DNA of 64,000 bases, taken from positions 4,216,001 to 4,280,000 of the forward strand of contig NZ_CP107960.1 in the NCBI RefSeq assembly GCF_036077095.1, in the 5' to 3' direction. Source of the DNA: Streptomyces sp. NBC_00376 (lineage in GTDB: Bacteria; Actinomycetota; Actinomycetes; Streptomycetales; Streptomycetaceae). The notes below the pieces were generated by a model, which was not told the DNA's origin, did not search any database, and saw only the letters and a program-made list of their open reading frames with translations. This document shows positions 32,253 to 40,939 of this stretch, piece after piece; the stretch's first letter is position 1, and each line of letters begins with the position of its first letter. A program made the translations under genes and the position numbers.

Positions 32253-32804
32253 TCAGAATACGCGATAGTCGTCGGCGCTGATCTGCTCGATGATCCAGCG
32301 CCAGAACGAGGAAGCGGTGCCCCAGGCAGCCTCATCAGATTCCCGCAGCACATCGGAAAGCTCCTCGCGCTGGATTGCTACATCCTCTTCGTCGAGAAAA
32401 TCGAAACGTCCACGTTCCGCCTCTAGCGTGCAAAGATCCTCGACATACTTGTCGACCGACGTGTTGATCCGGCGGATGATGTCGGCTTCGGGGACTGCGT
32501 AGTAGACATCTCCGGTGGCAGGCTCGACAAGGATGTCTCCGTTGCCCGCGAAGCCGATCCGATACATTGCTCGAATTCGCTCATCCGATTCGATGCCGAC
32601 TTCTTCGCAATGTTCGCTGTACGTTTTTACTCCCTCTTCCAGGCCAGGCACGGAAGAAATCGCATCCAGCAAGTTTCCGGGAAGTCCGGTGTGCATAAGG
32701 GTTTGACCGGCAGGCTGCCGCCGGAGTTCCTCCGGGACCGCTTCCTCGAGAAGGAGGACCGTATCTTCTCCGAAAACTTCTACGAGACGTTCGCGGGATA
32801 CCAT
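32253..32804 (-). CDS. SUKH-4-like immunity protein for the cargo toxin
   Basis: 183 residues. The alpha/beta pattern with RIGFAGNGDILVEPATGDVYYA, then INTSVDKYVEDLCTLEAER, matches the SUKH-4 group, whose members neutralise nucleic-acid-targeting toxins, including deaminases, by direct binding. It is encoded tail to tail with the toxin, nine bases from its stop, so the pair would move as one block. Base composition is lower in GC than the surrounding genes, as in the toxin module. Start at ATG 32804. Assignment is by pattern and context. Confidence 0.72.
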   Translation of the reverse strand: MVSRERLVEVFGEDTVLLLEEAVPEELRRQPAGQTLMHTGLPGNLLDAISSVPGLEEGVKTYSEHCEEVGIESDERIRAMYRIGFAGNGDILVEPATGDVYYAVPEADIIRRINTSVDKYVEDLCTLEAERGRFDFLDEEDVAIQREELSDVLRESDEAAWGTASSFWRWIIEQISADDYRVF

Positions 32805-33584
32805 TTCCGCCCTTCTGATGCATTCCGTCGAACTCGGAGTGAAAGGAAGAGATAAAGCGGCGTACGGGTAGTCCTGTGCTCCATCACCACCACGGCACGC
32901 CGACTGCTCGGCGGCCCGATTTGAGTGTAGTCAGATACTGTCCCTCCGGAACAGAGCAGGGGATACCGGGCCGACAGTTCCCCCACTGCGGCCCCCTTCA
33001 GGGCTGACACGAAGTCCGAACCTGCCCCGAGCGAGCGCCGAGCGCCCGCCCCACGGTCGAGCCCCTCAAGCGCCGGGCCGGACCGCAGGAGCGCGCAGGA
33101 ACATCTGTGCCTACGCCGCCGGCACACCGGCGCTGGCCTCAGCGGCCCTGCGACCGCCTGCTGTCCCGGACTTGCACCGGACGTGGATTCAGTTGCCCGG
33201 CATCGGCAAGCACCTGGTTCTGTGGTTTCAGGCACCGCTGGTCCTGGACTCCTTGAGTGAAATGCAGCGTGATCGCAAACCCCGTGCTCAGGCTCGGGGG
33301 CGCACTGCACTCACCTGCTGCACAAACGTCTCGGGGCCGGATGCCGCCAATTCAGACGAGTGACCACGTCTACCCGTTTGCCGCCGCTCGACTACAAATT
33401 TCGTGAGGGAATGAGAATGAAGAAGGAAATGCTGCACCTCGGTGGGCACTGCAGGGCGACTGACGGAAGGTTCCTCTCCGCGGGGCGCTGCCCCTGGGGT
33501 CGGAAGACCGTCTTCCTGAACCGGGTGGCGATCGCCCGATGCGCAGCTGGTTCCACGATGCCGACCCGGGACTCGGACCGGCTG
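32805..33584. other. 780-base region without a recognised gene
   Basis: Lies between the immunity gene and the P450 gene. Several short frames are open on both strands but none has a ribosome site plus protein-like composition. It probably holds the immunity-gene promoter near 32,810-32,860 (AT-richer), and the rest may be residue of earlier toxin-immunity cassettes. A CCGGTGCAAGTCCGG segment near 33,165 (minus strand) was examined and not accepted as a riboswitch. Confidence 0.45.
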
Positions 33585-34862
33585 TCAGGTGCCAGCCACA
33601 TGCACGGGCAGCGACTTCAGACCGTTGATGAAGTTCGACACCAGGCGCCTCGGTGAACCCGCAGGTTCAAACGATGCCGGAAGAGCGCGGCACGTCTCCT
33701 CGTACAACACCCGTAGCTGCAATCGCGCGAAGTGCGCGCCGAGGCAGACGTGCGGGCCGTCGCCGAAGGAGACGTGGGGGTTCGGGGTGCGGGTGAGGTT
33801 CAGGGTGAACGGAGCCGGGAAGACGCGTTCGTCGTGGTTGGCGGAGGCGTGGAAGACGACCACCTTGTCGCCGGTGCGGATACGGGTCCCCGCCAGCACC
33901 GTGTCCTCGCGGGCCGTGCGGCGAAAGGTGAGGACCGGGGGGTGGCGGCGGAGGAGTTCGTCCACGGCCGTCGCGAACCCCACCTCGCCGTTGCACAGTC
34001 GGCGGTACTCCTCGGGGTGCTCCGCCAGGAGGTGCAGGCCGCCGGGGGCCGCGCTGCGTACGGTGTCGTTTCCGGCGATCACCAGCAGGAAGAAGAACAT
34101 CTCCAGCTCGGGGGCGGTCAGTTCGGGGTCCGTGGCCAGGGACGTCATGACGTCGTCGGCGGGGTGGCGGCGCTTGTGGGCGGCCAGGGCGTGGGCGTAG
34201 TCGAACATGTCGCGCAGGGCGGACGGGGAACGCGGGTTGAGCGGTTTGCCGTCCGGGCCGAGCTCCGGGGTTCCGGCCTCGTCGGGGTCCTGGTAGCCGA
34301 TGACGCGTCGGGTCCAGTGGAGGAGGAGCGCGCGGTCGGTGTCCGGTACGCCGAGCAGGTCGGTGAGGTTGAGCAGGGCGTAGTCGTCGGTGACCTGGGT
34401 GACGAGGTCGCAGGTTCCGTCGCCGGCCCGCGCCTCGGCGACCGCGCGGGTGAGCAGGGAGCGGGCGCGTTCGCGGACGACCGTCTCGAAGCGGTCGATG
34501 CGCTTCGGGGTGAAGGCGCGGCTGACGAGTACGCGCAGGCGTCGGTGGTGCGGCGGGTCCTGGTTGAGCATCATGCGGCGGATGAACGGCAGGTCGGCGG
34601 GGTCCGGGTCGCGGATCTGGGTGGCGCCCACGTACGAGGAGTACGTCGCGGAGTCCTTCAGGACCCGGACCACGTCCTCGTGCCGGGTGACCGCCCAGAA
34701 GCCGGGGCCCGCCGGCCAGCCGAGCACCTCCGGTTCGTCCTGCCAGGAGACTGGGTGGTGGTCGCGCAGGTGGCGGTAGCTGTCGTGGGGGATGCCCTGC
34801 CCGTACTGCCTGGGGTCGAAAACGTCCGGGACGGGCGTTTCGGCGGGGGCGGGACCGCTCAT
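33585..34862 (-). CDS. Cytochrome P450 monooxygenase embedded in the CIS locus
   Basis: 425 residues. I-helix VIAGNDTVR (AGxDT form), ExxR in DELLRRHPP, and haem loop FGDGPHVCLGAHFARL with Cys373. The region FIRRMMLNQDPPHHRRLRVLVSRAF and the AGNDT form resemble the CYP125/CYP142-like group acting on steroid or fatty substrates; that is a family hint, not proof. The ATG at 34862 overlaps the alpha/beta hydrolase stop (ATGA), so both are made together. No ferredoxin gene is adjacent, so partners must come from elsewhere (for instance 9736-11356). Confidence 0.9.
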   Translation of the reverse strand: MSGPAPAETPVPDVFDPRQYGQGIPHDSYRHLRDHHPVSWQDEPEVLGWPAGPGFWAVTRHEDVVRVLKDSATYSSYVGATQIRDPDPADLPFIRRMMLNQDPPHHRRLRVLVSRAFTPKRIDRFETVVRERARSLLTRAVAEARAGDGTCDLVTQVTDDYALLNLTDLLGVPDTDRALLLHWTRRVIGYQDPDEAGTPELGPDGKPLNPRSPSALRDMFDYAHALAAHKRRHPADDVMTSLATDPELTAPELEMFFFLLVIAGNDTVRSAAPGGLHLLAEHPEEYRRLCNGEVGFATAVDELLRRHPPVLTFRRTAREDTVLAGTRIRTGDKVVVFHASANHDERVFPAPFTLNLTRTPNPHVSFGDGPHVCLGAHFARLQLRVLYEETCRALPASFEPAGSPRRLVSNFINGLKSLPVHVAGT

Positions 34863-35638
34863 GCCTCCGCGTCCGCCCGCAGGAAGTCCTCCATCACGCG
34901 GATCAGGTCGAGCGGGGCCTCGTCCATCGCGTAGTGGCCGCACGACGGCAGCTCCACCAGTTCGGCCCGCGGGAACCAACGCATCCAGGTGGCGCGCTGC
35001 AACTCGGCGGACAGGGCCGGGTCCAGCGCGCCCACGACGGCGAGGGCGGGCACGGGTGTGCCTTCGACCTGGTCGTGGAAGTCCTCGCCCGCCCAGGAGT
35101 CCAGCCAGGCCCGGAACGCCTTGACGTCACTGCATGCGACCGAGCGGCGGACCATGCGGTCCAGCCAGCCCGCCGGGCGCCGGCCTCCGGTGGTGGTGTC
35201 GAGGATGATCCGGCGGTTCTGCGGGGTGTGCGCCGCCGCGGAGAAGAGTTCCCACTGCTCGGGCGGGAGAGGGAGGCCGGACGCGGGGACCGGCGACACC
35301 CCGACGATCCTGCGCACCCGCTGCGGCGCGGCGGCCAGCGTCCGCTGGATGACGGAGCCGCCCATCGAGTGACCGATCAGCGAGAACCGCTCCCAGCCGA
35401 GCCGGTCGGCCAGCGCGAGCACGTCCTCGGCCCCCTCGGCCGTGGTGTACGAGCCGGCCACGTCCCGCGCCTCTCCGTATCCCCGCAGGTCCACCACCGC
35501 GTACTGGAACGAATCGCGGTCGAGATCCGCCAGCACGGGGGCATACGCGGACCGGTCGGCGAGCCAGCCGTGCACCGCGATCACCTTGTGCGGGCCGTCA
35601 CCGTGCAGTTCATGGGGCAGAACAGGCAGTGCGGTCAC
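34859..35638 (-). CDS. Alpha/beta hydrolase
   Basis: 259 residues. Oxyanion region AVHGWLADRS, nucleophile elbow GHSMGG, acid in VGALDPALS and catalytic His in PSCGHYAMDEAP complete the triad of a soluble esterase/lipase-type enzyme. GTG at 35638 is chosen because GGGAG lies six bases upstream; a TTG at 35707 would add 23 residues without a good site. Coupled to the P450 by a four-base overlap and 118 bases behind the AAA+ gene. Substrate unknown. Confidence 0.87.
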   Translation of the reverse strand: MTALPVLPHELHGDGPHKVIAVHGWLADRSAYAPVLADLDRDSFQYAVVDLRGYGEARDVAGSYTTAEGAEDVLALADRLGWERFSLIGHSMGGSVIQRTLAAAPQRVRRIVGVSPVPASGLPLPPEQWELFSAAAHTPQNRRIILDTTTGGRRPAGWLDRMVRRSVACSDVKAFRAWLDSWAGEDFHDQVEGTPVPALAVVGALDPALSAELQRATWMRWFPRAELVELPSCGHYAMDEAPLDLIRVMEDFLRADAEA

Positions 35639-35756
35639 GCTGACTCCCGTCGCCGTACGGAGAGGAACCGGGCGATCACCGACCGGCCCTGACCACGGTG
35701 ACGGCAACCCCGACTTCGCGCAAGGCTCTCTACGGGCAGGCGCGATTCCAGGGCGC

Positions 35757-37790
35757 TCAGGTCAGCAGCCCCAGATACGGCCCGAACTCAGACGCCAGGG
35801 TCAGCCGGCCCAGTTTCTGGTACTCGCGCTGGATCGCGTGGATCAGCGTCGGCATCGTCACCGGCTCGCCCGTGTCCGCCGCCAGGTACGCGGACGTCAC
35901 CGCGATCGAGCGGATGTTGCCGCCCGCCAGCTCGAAGTTCTCCGCGCAGAAGGCGAGGTCCAGGTCCTTGCCCCGGGGGAGTACGGGGCCCAGGCAGCGC
36001 TCCCAGAGGACCAGGCGCTGTTCGGGGTCCGGGACCGGGAAGTCGATGACCAGGTCCAGGCGGCGGGTGAACGCGTCGTCCAGATTGGCCCGGAGGTTGG
36101 TGGCGAGGATCGCCAGGCCGTCGAAGGACTCCATGCGCTGGAGGAGGTACGCGCTCTCGACGTTCGCGTAGCGGTCGTGGGCGTCCTTCACGTCGGAGCG
36201 TTTGCCGAAGATCGCGTCCGCCTCGTCGAAGAGGAGGACTCCGTTCACGCCCGCCGCCTCCGAGAAGATGCGTTCCAGGTTCTTCTCCGTCTCGCCCACG
36301 TATTTGTCGATCACCGTCGCCAGATCCACCGTGTACAGGTCCAGGCCCAGGTCCGCGGCGATGACCTCCGCCGACATCGTCTTGCCGGTGCCGGAATCGC
36401 CCGCGAAGAGGGCGGACACGCCCCGTCCCCGACCACCGCCGGGGCGCATGCCCCACTCCCCCAGAACCCGGTCGCGATGTCTCGCGCGGGCGGTGAGTTC
36501 GCGCAGCTGGGCGTGGGTGTCGGGCGGGAGGACCAGGTCGTCCCAGGTGACGGTGGGTTCGATGCGGCGGGCCAGGCGGTCCAGGCCCGCCGCGTTCTGG
36601 GCGCGGGCGCCCTGGCGGACGTGGTCGGGGGTGAGGGTGCCGCCGTCCAGATGGGTGGTCTGGGCGGCGCCCCGGGCCGCACGGGTGATCTGTTCCGGGG
36701 TGAGGAGGAACGGTGCGAGCAGCCGGTCCACGTCGATGGTCCCGGGTACGGGGGCGTCGTACGCGTCGGTCCAGAGGGCCGCTCTGGTCGAGGGTTCCAC
36801 GCGTGGGGCGTGCAGGAGCAGGGGCGGGGCGGCGGACCAGGCCGCGTCCCAGGGGGCCCGGCCCACCAGGATCGTGGGGACCGGGGTGCCGGTGAGCAGC
36901 CGGAGGAGCTCCGGGTGTTCGCGGCAGACGGCGTCGATCGGGGCGCAGACCACGCCCGCACCGGTCAGCCTGGCCTCGCGGACCAAGGAGCGGACCGCCT
37001 CGGCCGGTGACGGGTCCTCGGCGAGGTGCGCCAGGTCCAGCCCCAGGACCCGGTGGCCCGCACGGGTCAGCGCGGAGGCCGCGAGAGCGGTGCCCGCACC
37101 GCCCTGGTCCTCGCGGAGGTAGGCCAGCGAGGCGCCGTGGGCGAGGGCCCCGGCGAGCGGCGCCGGGTCTCCGACGCCCGGTACGGCGTGCCAGGGGGCG
37201 AGGAGGTCGGCCAGCCGGGGGTCGGGGGTGTCGTCACCCAGGAGGTGGGCGGTGACCCTGTCGGGGACGCGCAGTGCCCGGCTCAGGAACGGACGGTCCA
37301 GGTCCTCGACCAGGAGGAGGCGGCCCTCGCGGAGCGGGGCGCGGGCCGCGAGCCGGCCGCGCGCCACCTGGTCGGCGGGGGAGAGCCCGCACAGGCCGAG
37401 CGCCAGGCCGATGGACGGGCGGCGGCGGGTGACGTCGTCGTTCAGGTAGCCGTAGAACGCCTCGAAGCGGTCGTCGAGGTCCGGTACGAGCGCGATGAGG
37501 AGGATCTCGACGTCGAGGGCGGTGAGGCCGAACTCGGCGGCCAGGGAGGTGAGTCCGGTCTGTTCCGCCGGCGCCTCGACGGGGTCCGGTACGGGGTACG
37601 GGAAGGCGCGGGCCTCGTCCTCGTCCAGCAGGCGGGCGATGTTCTCGTCCGTGAGGTAGAGGCCGCGGAAGGCGTCGTCCGGGTCCGGATCGGTGAGCTG
37701 CCGGGCCTCGACCGCCCGTCGGATGCGCTGCTCCACCGCTACCGCGCGGGCGAGGAGGTGGCGCAGGTTCGGATCGCCCGCGGTGGTCAT
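35757..37790 (-). CDS. cis15: CIS AAA+ ATPase (Afp15/Pvc15 type)
   Basis: 677 residues. The N-terminal half is the divergent domain of eCIS ATPases (DENIARLLDEDEARAFPYP, LTSLAAEFGLTALDVEILLIAL). The C-terminal half is one AAA+ module: Walker A GDSGTGKT near 460, Walker B VLLFDEADAIFG near 518, sensor ILATNLRANLD and a D-R arginine-finger region RRLDLVIDFPVPDP. Such ATPases are needed for particle assembly or cargo loading. The start overlaps the DUF4255 stop by four bases. It is encoded in the second minus-strand group, apart from the structural operon. Confidence 0.92.
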   Translation of the reverse strand: MTTAGDPNLRHLLARAVAVEQRIRRAVEARQLTDPDPDDAFRGLYLTDENIARLLDEDEARAFPYPVPDPVEAPAEQTGLTSLAAEFGLTALDVEILLIALVPDLDDRFEAFYGYLNDDVTRRRPSIGLALGLCGLSPADQVARGRLAARAPLREGRLLLVEDLDRPFLSRALRVPDRVTAHLLGDDTPDPRLADLLAPWHAVPGVGDPAPLAGALAHGASLAYLREDQGGAGTALAASALTRAGHRVLGLDLAHLAEDPSPAEAVRSLVREARLTGAGVVCAPIDAVCREHPELLRLLTGTPVPTILVGRAPWDAAWSAAPPLLLHAPRVEPSTRAALWTDAYDAPVPGTIDVDRLLAPFLLTPEQITRAARGAAQTTHLDGGTLTPDHVRQGARAQNAAGLDRLARRIEPTVTWDDLVLPPDTHAQLRELTARARHRDRVLGEWGMRPGGGRGRGVSALFAGDSGTGKTMSAEVIAADLGLDLYTVDLATVIDKYVGETEKNLERIFSEAAGVNGVLLFDEADAIFGKRSDVKDAHDRYANVESAYLLQRMESFDGLAILATNLRANLDDAFTRRLDLVIDFPVPDPEQRLVLWERCLGPVLPRGKDLDLAFCAENFELAGGNIRSIAVTSAYLAADTGEPVTMPTLIHAIQREYQKLGRLTLASEFGPYLGLLT

Positions 37791-38614
37791 TCGGTGCTGT
37801 CCTCCGTAACGGCCTTGCGGGACTTCGTACCGGACTCGCGGGGCCCCGTACCAGTACCGGACTCGCGTGGGTCCCCGCCGGCTCCCCGGGTCTCCACGAT
37901 CCGGAGGGACAGGCCGCGTCGTCGTTCCGCGTCGGGGATGCGCGAGGCGGCGCCCCCGCCCGGCCGCCCCGGGCGTCCGCCGTACACCGGGAGACCCCCG
38001 CGGCCCGGCACCGGCTCCGATACGGGCTCGGTCGGCTCGGGTACGTCCCCGAAGCGGGTCCGGAGCCCCTCGTCCCCCACCGGCGGACCCACCACATAGC
38101 TCGGCGACGCAGTCACCGGCACGCTGATCACCAGGTCGAGCGAGGGCTTCAACTCGCCGCCCAGCGCGCTCCACACGTCGGCGAACGAGCGGTCCTCCGG
38201 CGGCGGCAGCGCGATCGACATCGGTACCGGCGCCCCGATCTCGGCCAGGGTGCCCGTCAGCCGCTCCGGGGGCAGCGCCTCGTAACGGAGCAGGCAGCCG
38301 AGCAGCGAGGAGAGCAGCCGGTGTTCGTCCTCCGGGCGCTTCGTCCATGCCGTGATCAGGTACGACAGCTTGAAGAACCGGGGCGGGCGGCGGCGGGCGA
38401 TGATCGTGCCGCGCTCGTCGTAGTCGTTGTGCAGACCCCGCTCGCGCCTGCGCATGTCCTCGCGGATGTCGTAGAGATACAGGTTGACCATGGGCGCGTT
38501 GACCTTCGCCGCCCATTCCCGGGTCGGGGCGTCGAAGACCACCGCGATCTGGCCGCCTTCGAGTACCTCCGCCCTGATCAGCGCCCGCAGTACGTCGTCG
38601 ACCTCGTGGATCAC
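37787..38614 (-). CDS. cis16: CIS tail terminator / cap protein, DUF4255 (Afp16/Pvc16 type)
   Basis: 275 residues. The first ~180 match DUF4255 (IHEVDDVLRALIRAEVLEG; APMVNLYLYDIREDMRRRERG; FKLSYLITAWTKRPEDEHRLL). The C-terminal ~90 residues are Arg/Gly/Pro-rich and disordered. This protein ends tube and sheath growth. Coupled to the ATPase gene by ATGA. The ATG at 38614 starts exactly at the family N-terminus. Confidence 0.92.
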   Translation of the reverse strand: MIHEVDDVLRALIRAEVLEGGQIAVVFDAPTREWAAKVNAPMVNLYLYDIREDMRRRERGLHNDYDERGTIIARRRPPRFFKLSYLITAWTKRPEDEHRLLSSLLGCLLRYEALPPERLTGTLAEIGAPVPMSIALPPPEDRSFADVWSALGGELKPSLDLVISVPVTASPSYVVGPPVGDEGLRTRFGDVPEPTEPVSEPVPGRGGLPVYGGRPGRPGGGAASRIPDAERRRGLSLRIVETRGAGGDPRESGTGTGPRESGTKSRKAVTEDSTE

Positions 38615-38624
38615 CCGATCACTC

Positions 38625-38699
38625 CCGTGCGGTCATCAGCCGTGCGGTCGCCGGCCATGCGGATACCGGTCCTGCATTCACCGGCCCTGCGGTCACCGG
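38625..38699. repeat. 15-bp tandem repeat, five copies
   Basis: Units start at 38625, 38640, 38655, 38670 and 38685, with the pattern CCNTGCGGTCACCGG. It fills the spacer between the end of the vWA gene and the start of the DUF4255 gene and encodes nothing obvious. Possibly a gene-end expansion like the others in the window. Confidence 0.85.
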
Positions 38700-38702
38700 C
38701 GC

Positions 38703-40787
38703 TCATGCGCGGCCCGCGAAGTCCGGTGGCTGGAGATTCCGCTGCACCACCAGGACCGGTTTCTTCAGCCGGGCGAGGTCGCGCGAGTCCGCCCTCAGCT
38801 CGCGCGGGCCGAGCTTGTCCTTGCGCAGGACCAGGACCTGGACCTCGAAGGTGCCGTCGCGGCCCACCGTGGCCGTCGCTCCTCCGGGGGTGATCCCGGT
38901 GTTCCACGTGAAACGTACGGTCGCGCCCGGCGGGTAGTCCTTGCCCCGGGCCAGCACCGGCTGGCCCGGCTTGGCGACCTGCGGGGTGACGGTCAGCGAG
39001 GGTTTCAGGACGCGCAGCCGGTCGGTGTCCTGGTTGTTGGCCTTGCGGCGGTCCGGCAGCGTGCCGCGCACGGTGGCCCGTACGTCCCCGGTGACCGCCG
39101 CGCGGTACGTACCGGTCTGGGTCACCTCGATGCGGCCGCCTGCCGGGATGGTGCACGGGTTCGCCGCTGTGCACCGGGTCAGGGCGGGCAGGCTGCGGTC
39201 CTTCCCCTTGGACGTTTCGGGCCAGGTGGAGCCGATGACCACGCCGGTCGCCGGGTCCGGACCGGCATTGGTGACGACGAAGCGGGCACGGGCCGGGCGG
39301 CCGGTGTACGTACGGTCGGGGCTGACGTCGACCTTCATCGCCACATCCGCCGAGGGCGGGACGGGGGCCTCCAGGACCTCGATCTTCGCCGTGTCCGTCC
39401 CCGTGTTGCCCGCCGAGTCCGTCGCCGAGCAGGTCACCGTGGTGCGGCCGACCGGGAAGAGCGAACCGGAGGCAGGGGTGCAGGTCACCGGGAGCGTGCC
39501 GTCGGTGGCGTCCTGGGCGGTGGCGGCGTACGTCACGCGCGCGCCCTCCTTGTCCTTGGCCCGGACGGTCAGATCGTCCACGGTGACGACCGGCGCGTCG
39601 ATGTCGTTCACATCGATGTTGATCTGCTCCTGGAAGTCGGGATCGGCCGCCGCGGCCGGCCCGATCGTCTCCGCGCCCGGGGCCTGGGTGCCCATCAGGA
39701 ACTGGACGGTGCAGCTCAGCCGGGTGCCCTGGGGGGCGTCCGCGGAGACGTCGATGTTCTCCGCGAAGTGCGCGGTCTCCCCGCTGGTGAGCTGCTGGGT
39801 GGGCGGGTCAAGGCTGACGGACAGATGCGGATCGCAGTTGTCCAGGCGATAGCTCACGTTGGTGGGGAGGTTGCTGAATCCGTCGATGATGGCGTCCACG
39901 ACGTCATTGCCCTCGATGCCTTCGATCATCCGGCCGTTGGCGGCGGTCGCCAGTCGCAGTGCCTGGTCCGGATCATGCTTCTTGTCGTTGGGGTACTTGG
40001 GTATCTGGCCGTTGCCGTTGAGACCGTCGCCCCGGTCGCTGGTCAGGCCGACCGCGATCAGCCGCACCCCCGCGTCCTGCAGGGCGAACTCGGTTTCGCT
40101 GAATGTCCGGTTGTTGCTGGGTTCATGGCTGGACGCGTCACCGACCAGCACCACGACGGGGCTGGAGTCGGGGCGGAACACGGTTTTCCCGTCACCCCCG
40201 TTGGCCAGCTTCCACAGCGCGTAGATCCAGTCCTCCGGCGGGCCGATGCTGAAGCTGCCCATGTCGGCCTTGAGCTGGTTGACGCCCGTCTGCACCTCGT
40301 TCAGGTCGTACGTCAGCCCTTGCAGCACCTTGAAACCGGCGTCGGGGTCCACCTGCTGGTCGCCGAAGGTGGCCACGGCGAAACGCGAGTCCGGCTGCTC
40401 GTCACGGATCGCCTTCGTGATCTCGGGGATCCGCTCCCTCACCCGCCGGATCGGCGTCTCCATGCTGCCCGTACCGTCCACCAGCAGGATCACATCGGGT
40501 CTCGGCGGGATCGCCGGCGTACGCACCTGCTTGTCCACGCCCGTGGAGCCGCCCGGGTCCACCGTGTCGGTGAACTCGGCGGGCGTTACCCAGGGTTCGG
40601 GCACCGCCACCGCCGGCGCACCGGATGTGACGGCCGAGCCGGGGGCGATGCCGCTGACCACGAGCAGCAGGGCGAGGGCCGGGATCCGGAGCGCGGTGAG
40701 GGTGCGGCGCGAGGCGGACGGCCGGGCCCGGACCGATCCGTCCCGCCGCGACCGCGGCGCCCGCCGAAGCGGCTGGTACCAGCGCAC
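38703..40787 (-). CDS. Secreted von Willebrand A protein with HYR and CARDB-like domains
   Basis: 694 residues. Arg-rich N-terminus and hydrophobic signal (LALLLVVSGIAPGSAVTSG), then a vWA domain beginning DVILLVDGTGSMETPIRRV, whose D-x-x-G-S replaces the usual DxSxS metal site. Next are an HYR domain (VTYAATAQDATDGTLPVTC with CSATDSAGNTGTDTAKI) and CARDB-like/Ig-like modules to the C-terminus. It binds some surface ligand outside the cell. GTG at 40787 has GGGGAGGA upstream, better than the GTG at 40823. It lies inside the CIS locus and may serve in envelope attachment of the system or simply neighbour it. Confidence 0.78.
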   Translation of the reverse strand: MRWYQPLRRAPRSRRDGSVRARPSASRRTLTALRIPALALLLVVSGIAPGSAVTSGAPAVAVPEPWVTPAEFTDTVDPGGSTGVDKQVRTPAIPPRPDVILLVDGTGSMETPIRRVRERIPEITKAIRDEQPDSRFAVATFGDQQVDPDAGFKVLQGLTYDLNEVQTGVNQLKADMGSFSIGPPEDWIYALWKLANGGDGKTVFRPDSSPVVVLVGDASSHEPSNNRTFSETEFALQDAGVRLIAVGLTSDRGDGLNGNGQIPKYPNDKKHDPDQALRLATAANGRMIEGIEGNDVVDAIIDGFSNLPTNVSYRLDNCDPHLSVSLDPPTQQLTSGETAHFAENIDVSADAPQGTRLSCTVQFLMGTQAPGAETIGPAAAADPDFQEQINIDVNDIDAPVVTVDDLTVRAKDKEGARVTYAATAQDATDGTLPVTCTPASGSLFPVGRTTVTCSATDSAGNTGTDTAKIEVLEAPVPPSADVAMKVDVSPDRTYTGRPARARFVVTNAGPDPATGVVIGSTWPETSKGKDRSLPALTRCTAANPCTIPAGGRIEVTQTGTYRAAVTGDVRATVRGTLPDRRKANNQDTDRLRVLKPSLTVTPQVAKPGQPVLARGKDYPPGATVRFTWNTGITPGGATATVGRDGTFEVQVLVLRKDKLGPRELRADSRDLARLKKPVLVVQRNLQPPDFAGRA

Positions 40788-40939
40788 GGAAGTCCTCCCC
40801 CACCCTCGCCCGATCCGGCACACCGGACGTCAGGGTCCTGTACCGGCGGCGGACGCGCAGCGGTGCGGGAGTCACACCCTCGGGAAGCCCCCGCTGCCCG
40901 AAAGGGCACCGGGGGGATCTGCCGGAGCTGCGGGTCGGC

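Noticed and set aside
33120..33260. CCGGTGCAAGTCCGG segment resembling the core of a cobalamin riboswitch or a group II intron piece (minus strand)
   Set aside because: Only one short block matches; the conserved CGGTGCC start and the downstream receptor elements are missing, and no B12-related gene follows.
32822..33310. Minus-strand frame of 163-176 codons between immunity gene and P450
   Set aside because: Arg/Ser/Cys/Gly-rich composition without periodicity or motif, and no convincing ribosome site.
33360..33656. 98-codon plus-strand frame before the P450 gene end
   Set aside because: Overlaps the P450 3' end on the opposite strand, weak start, and no protein-like pattern.
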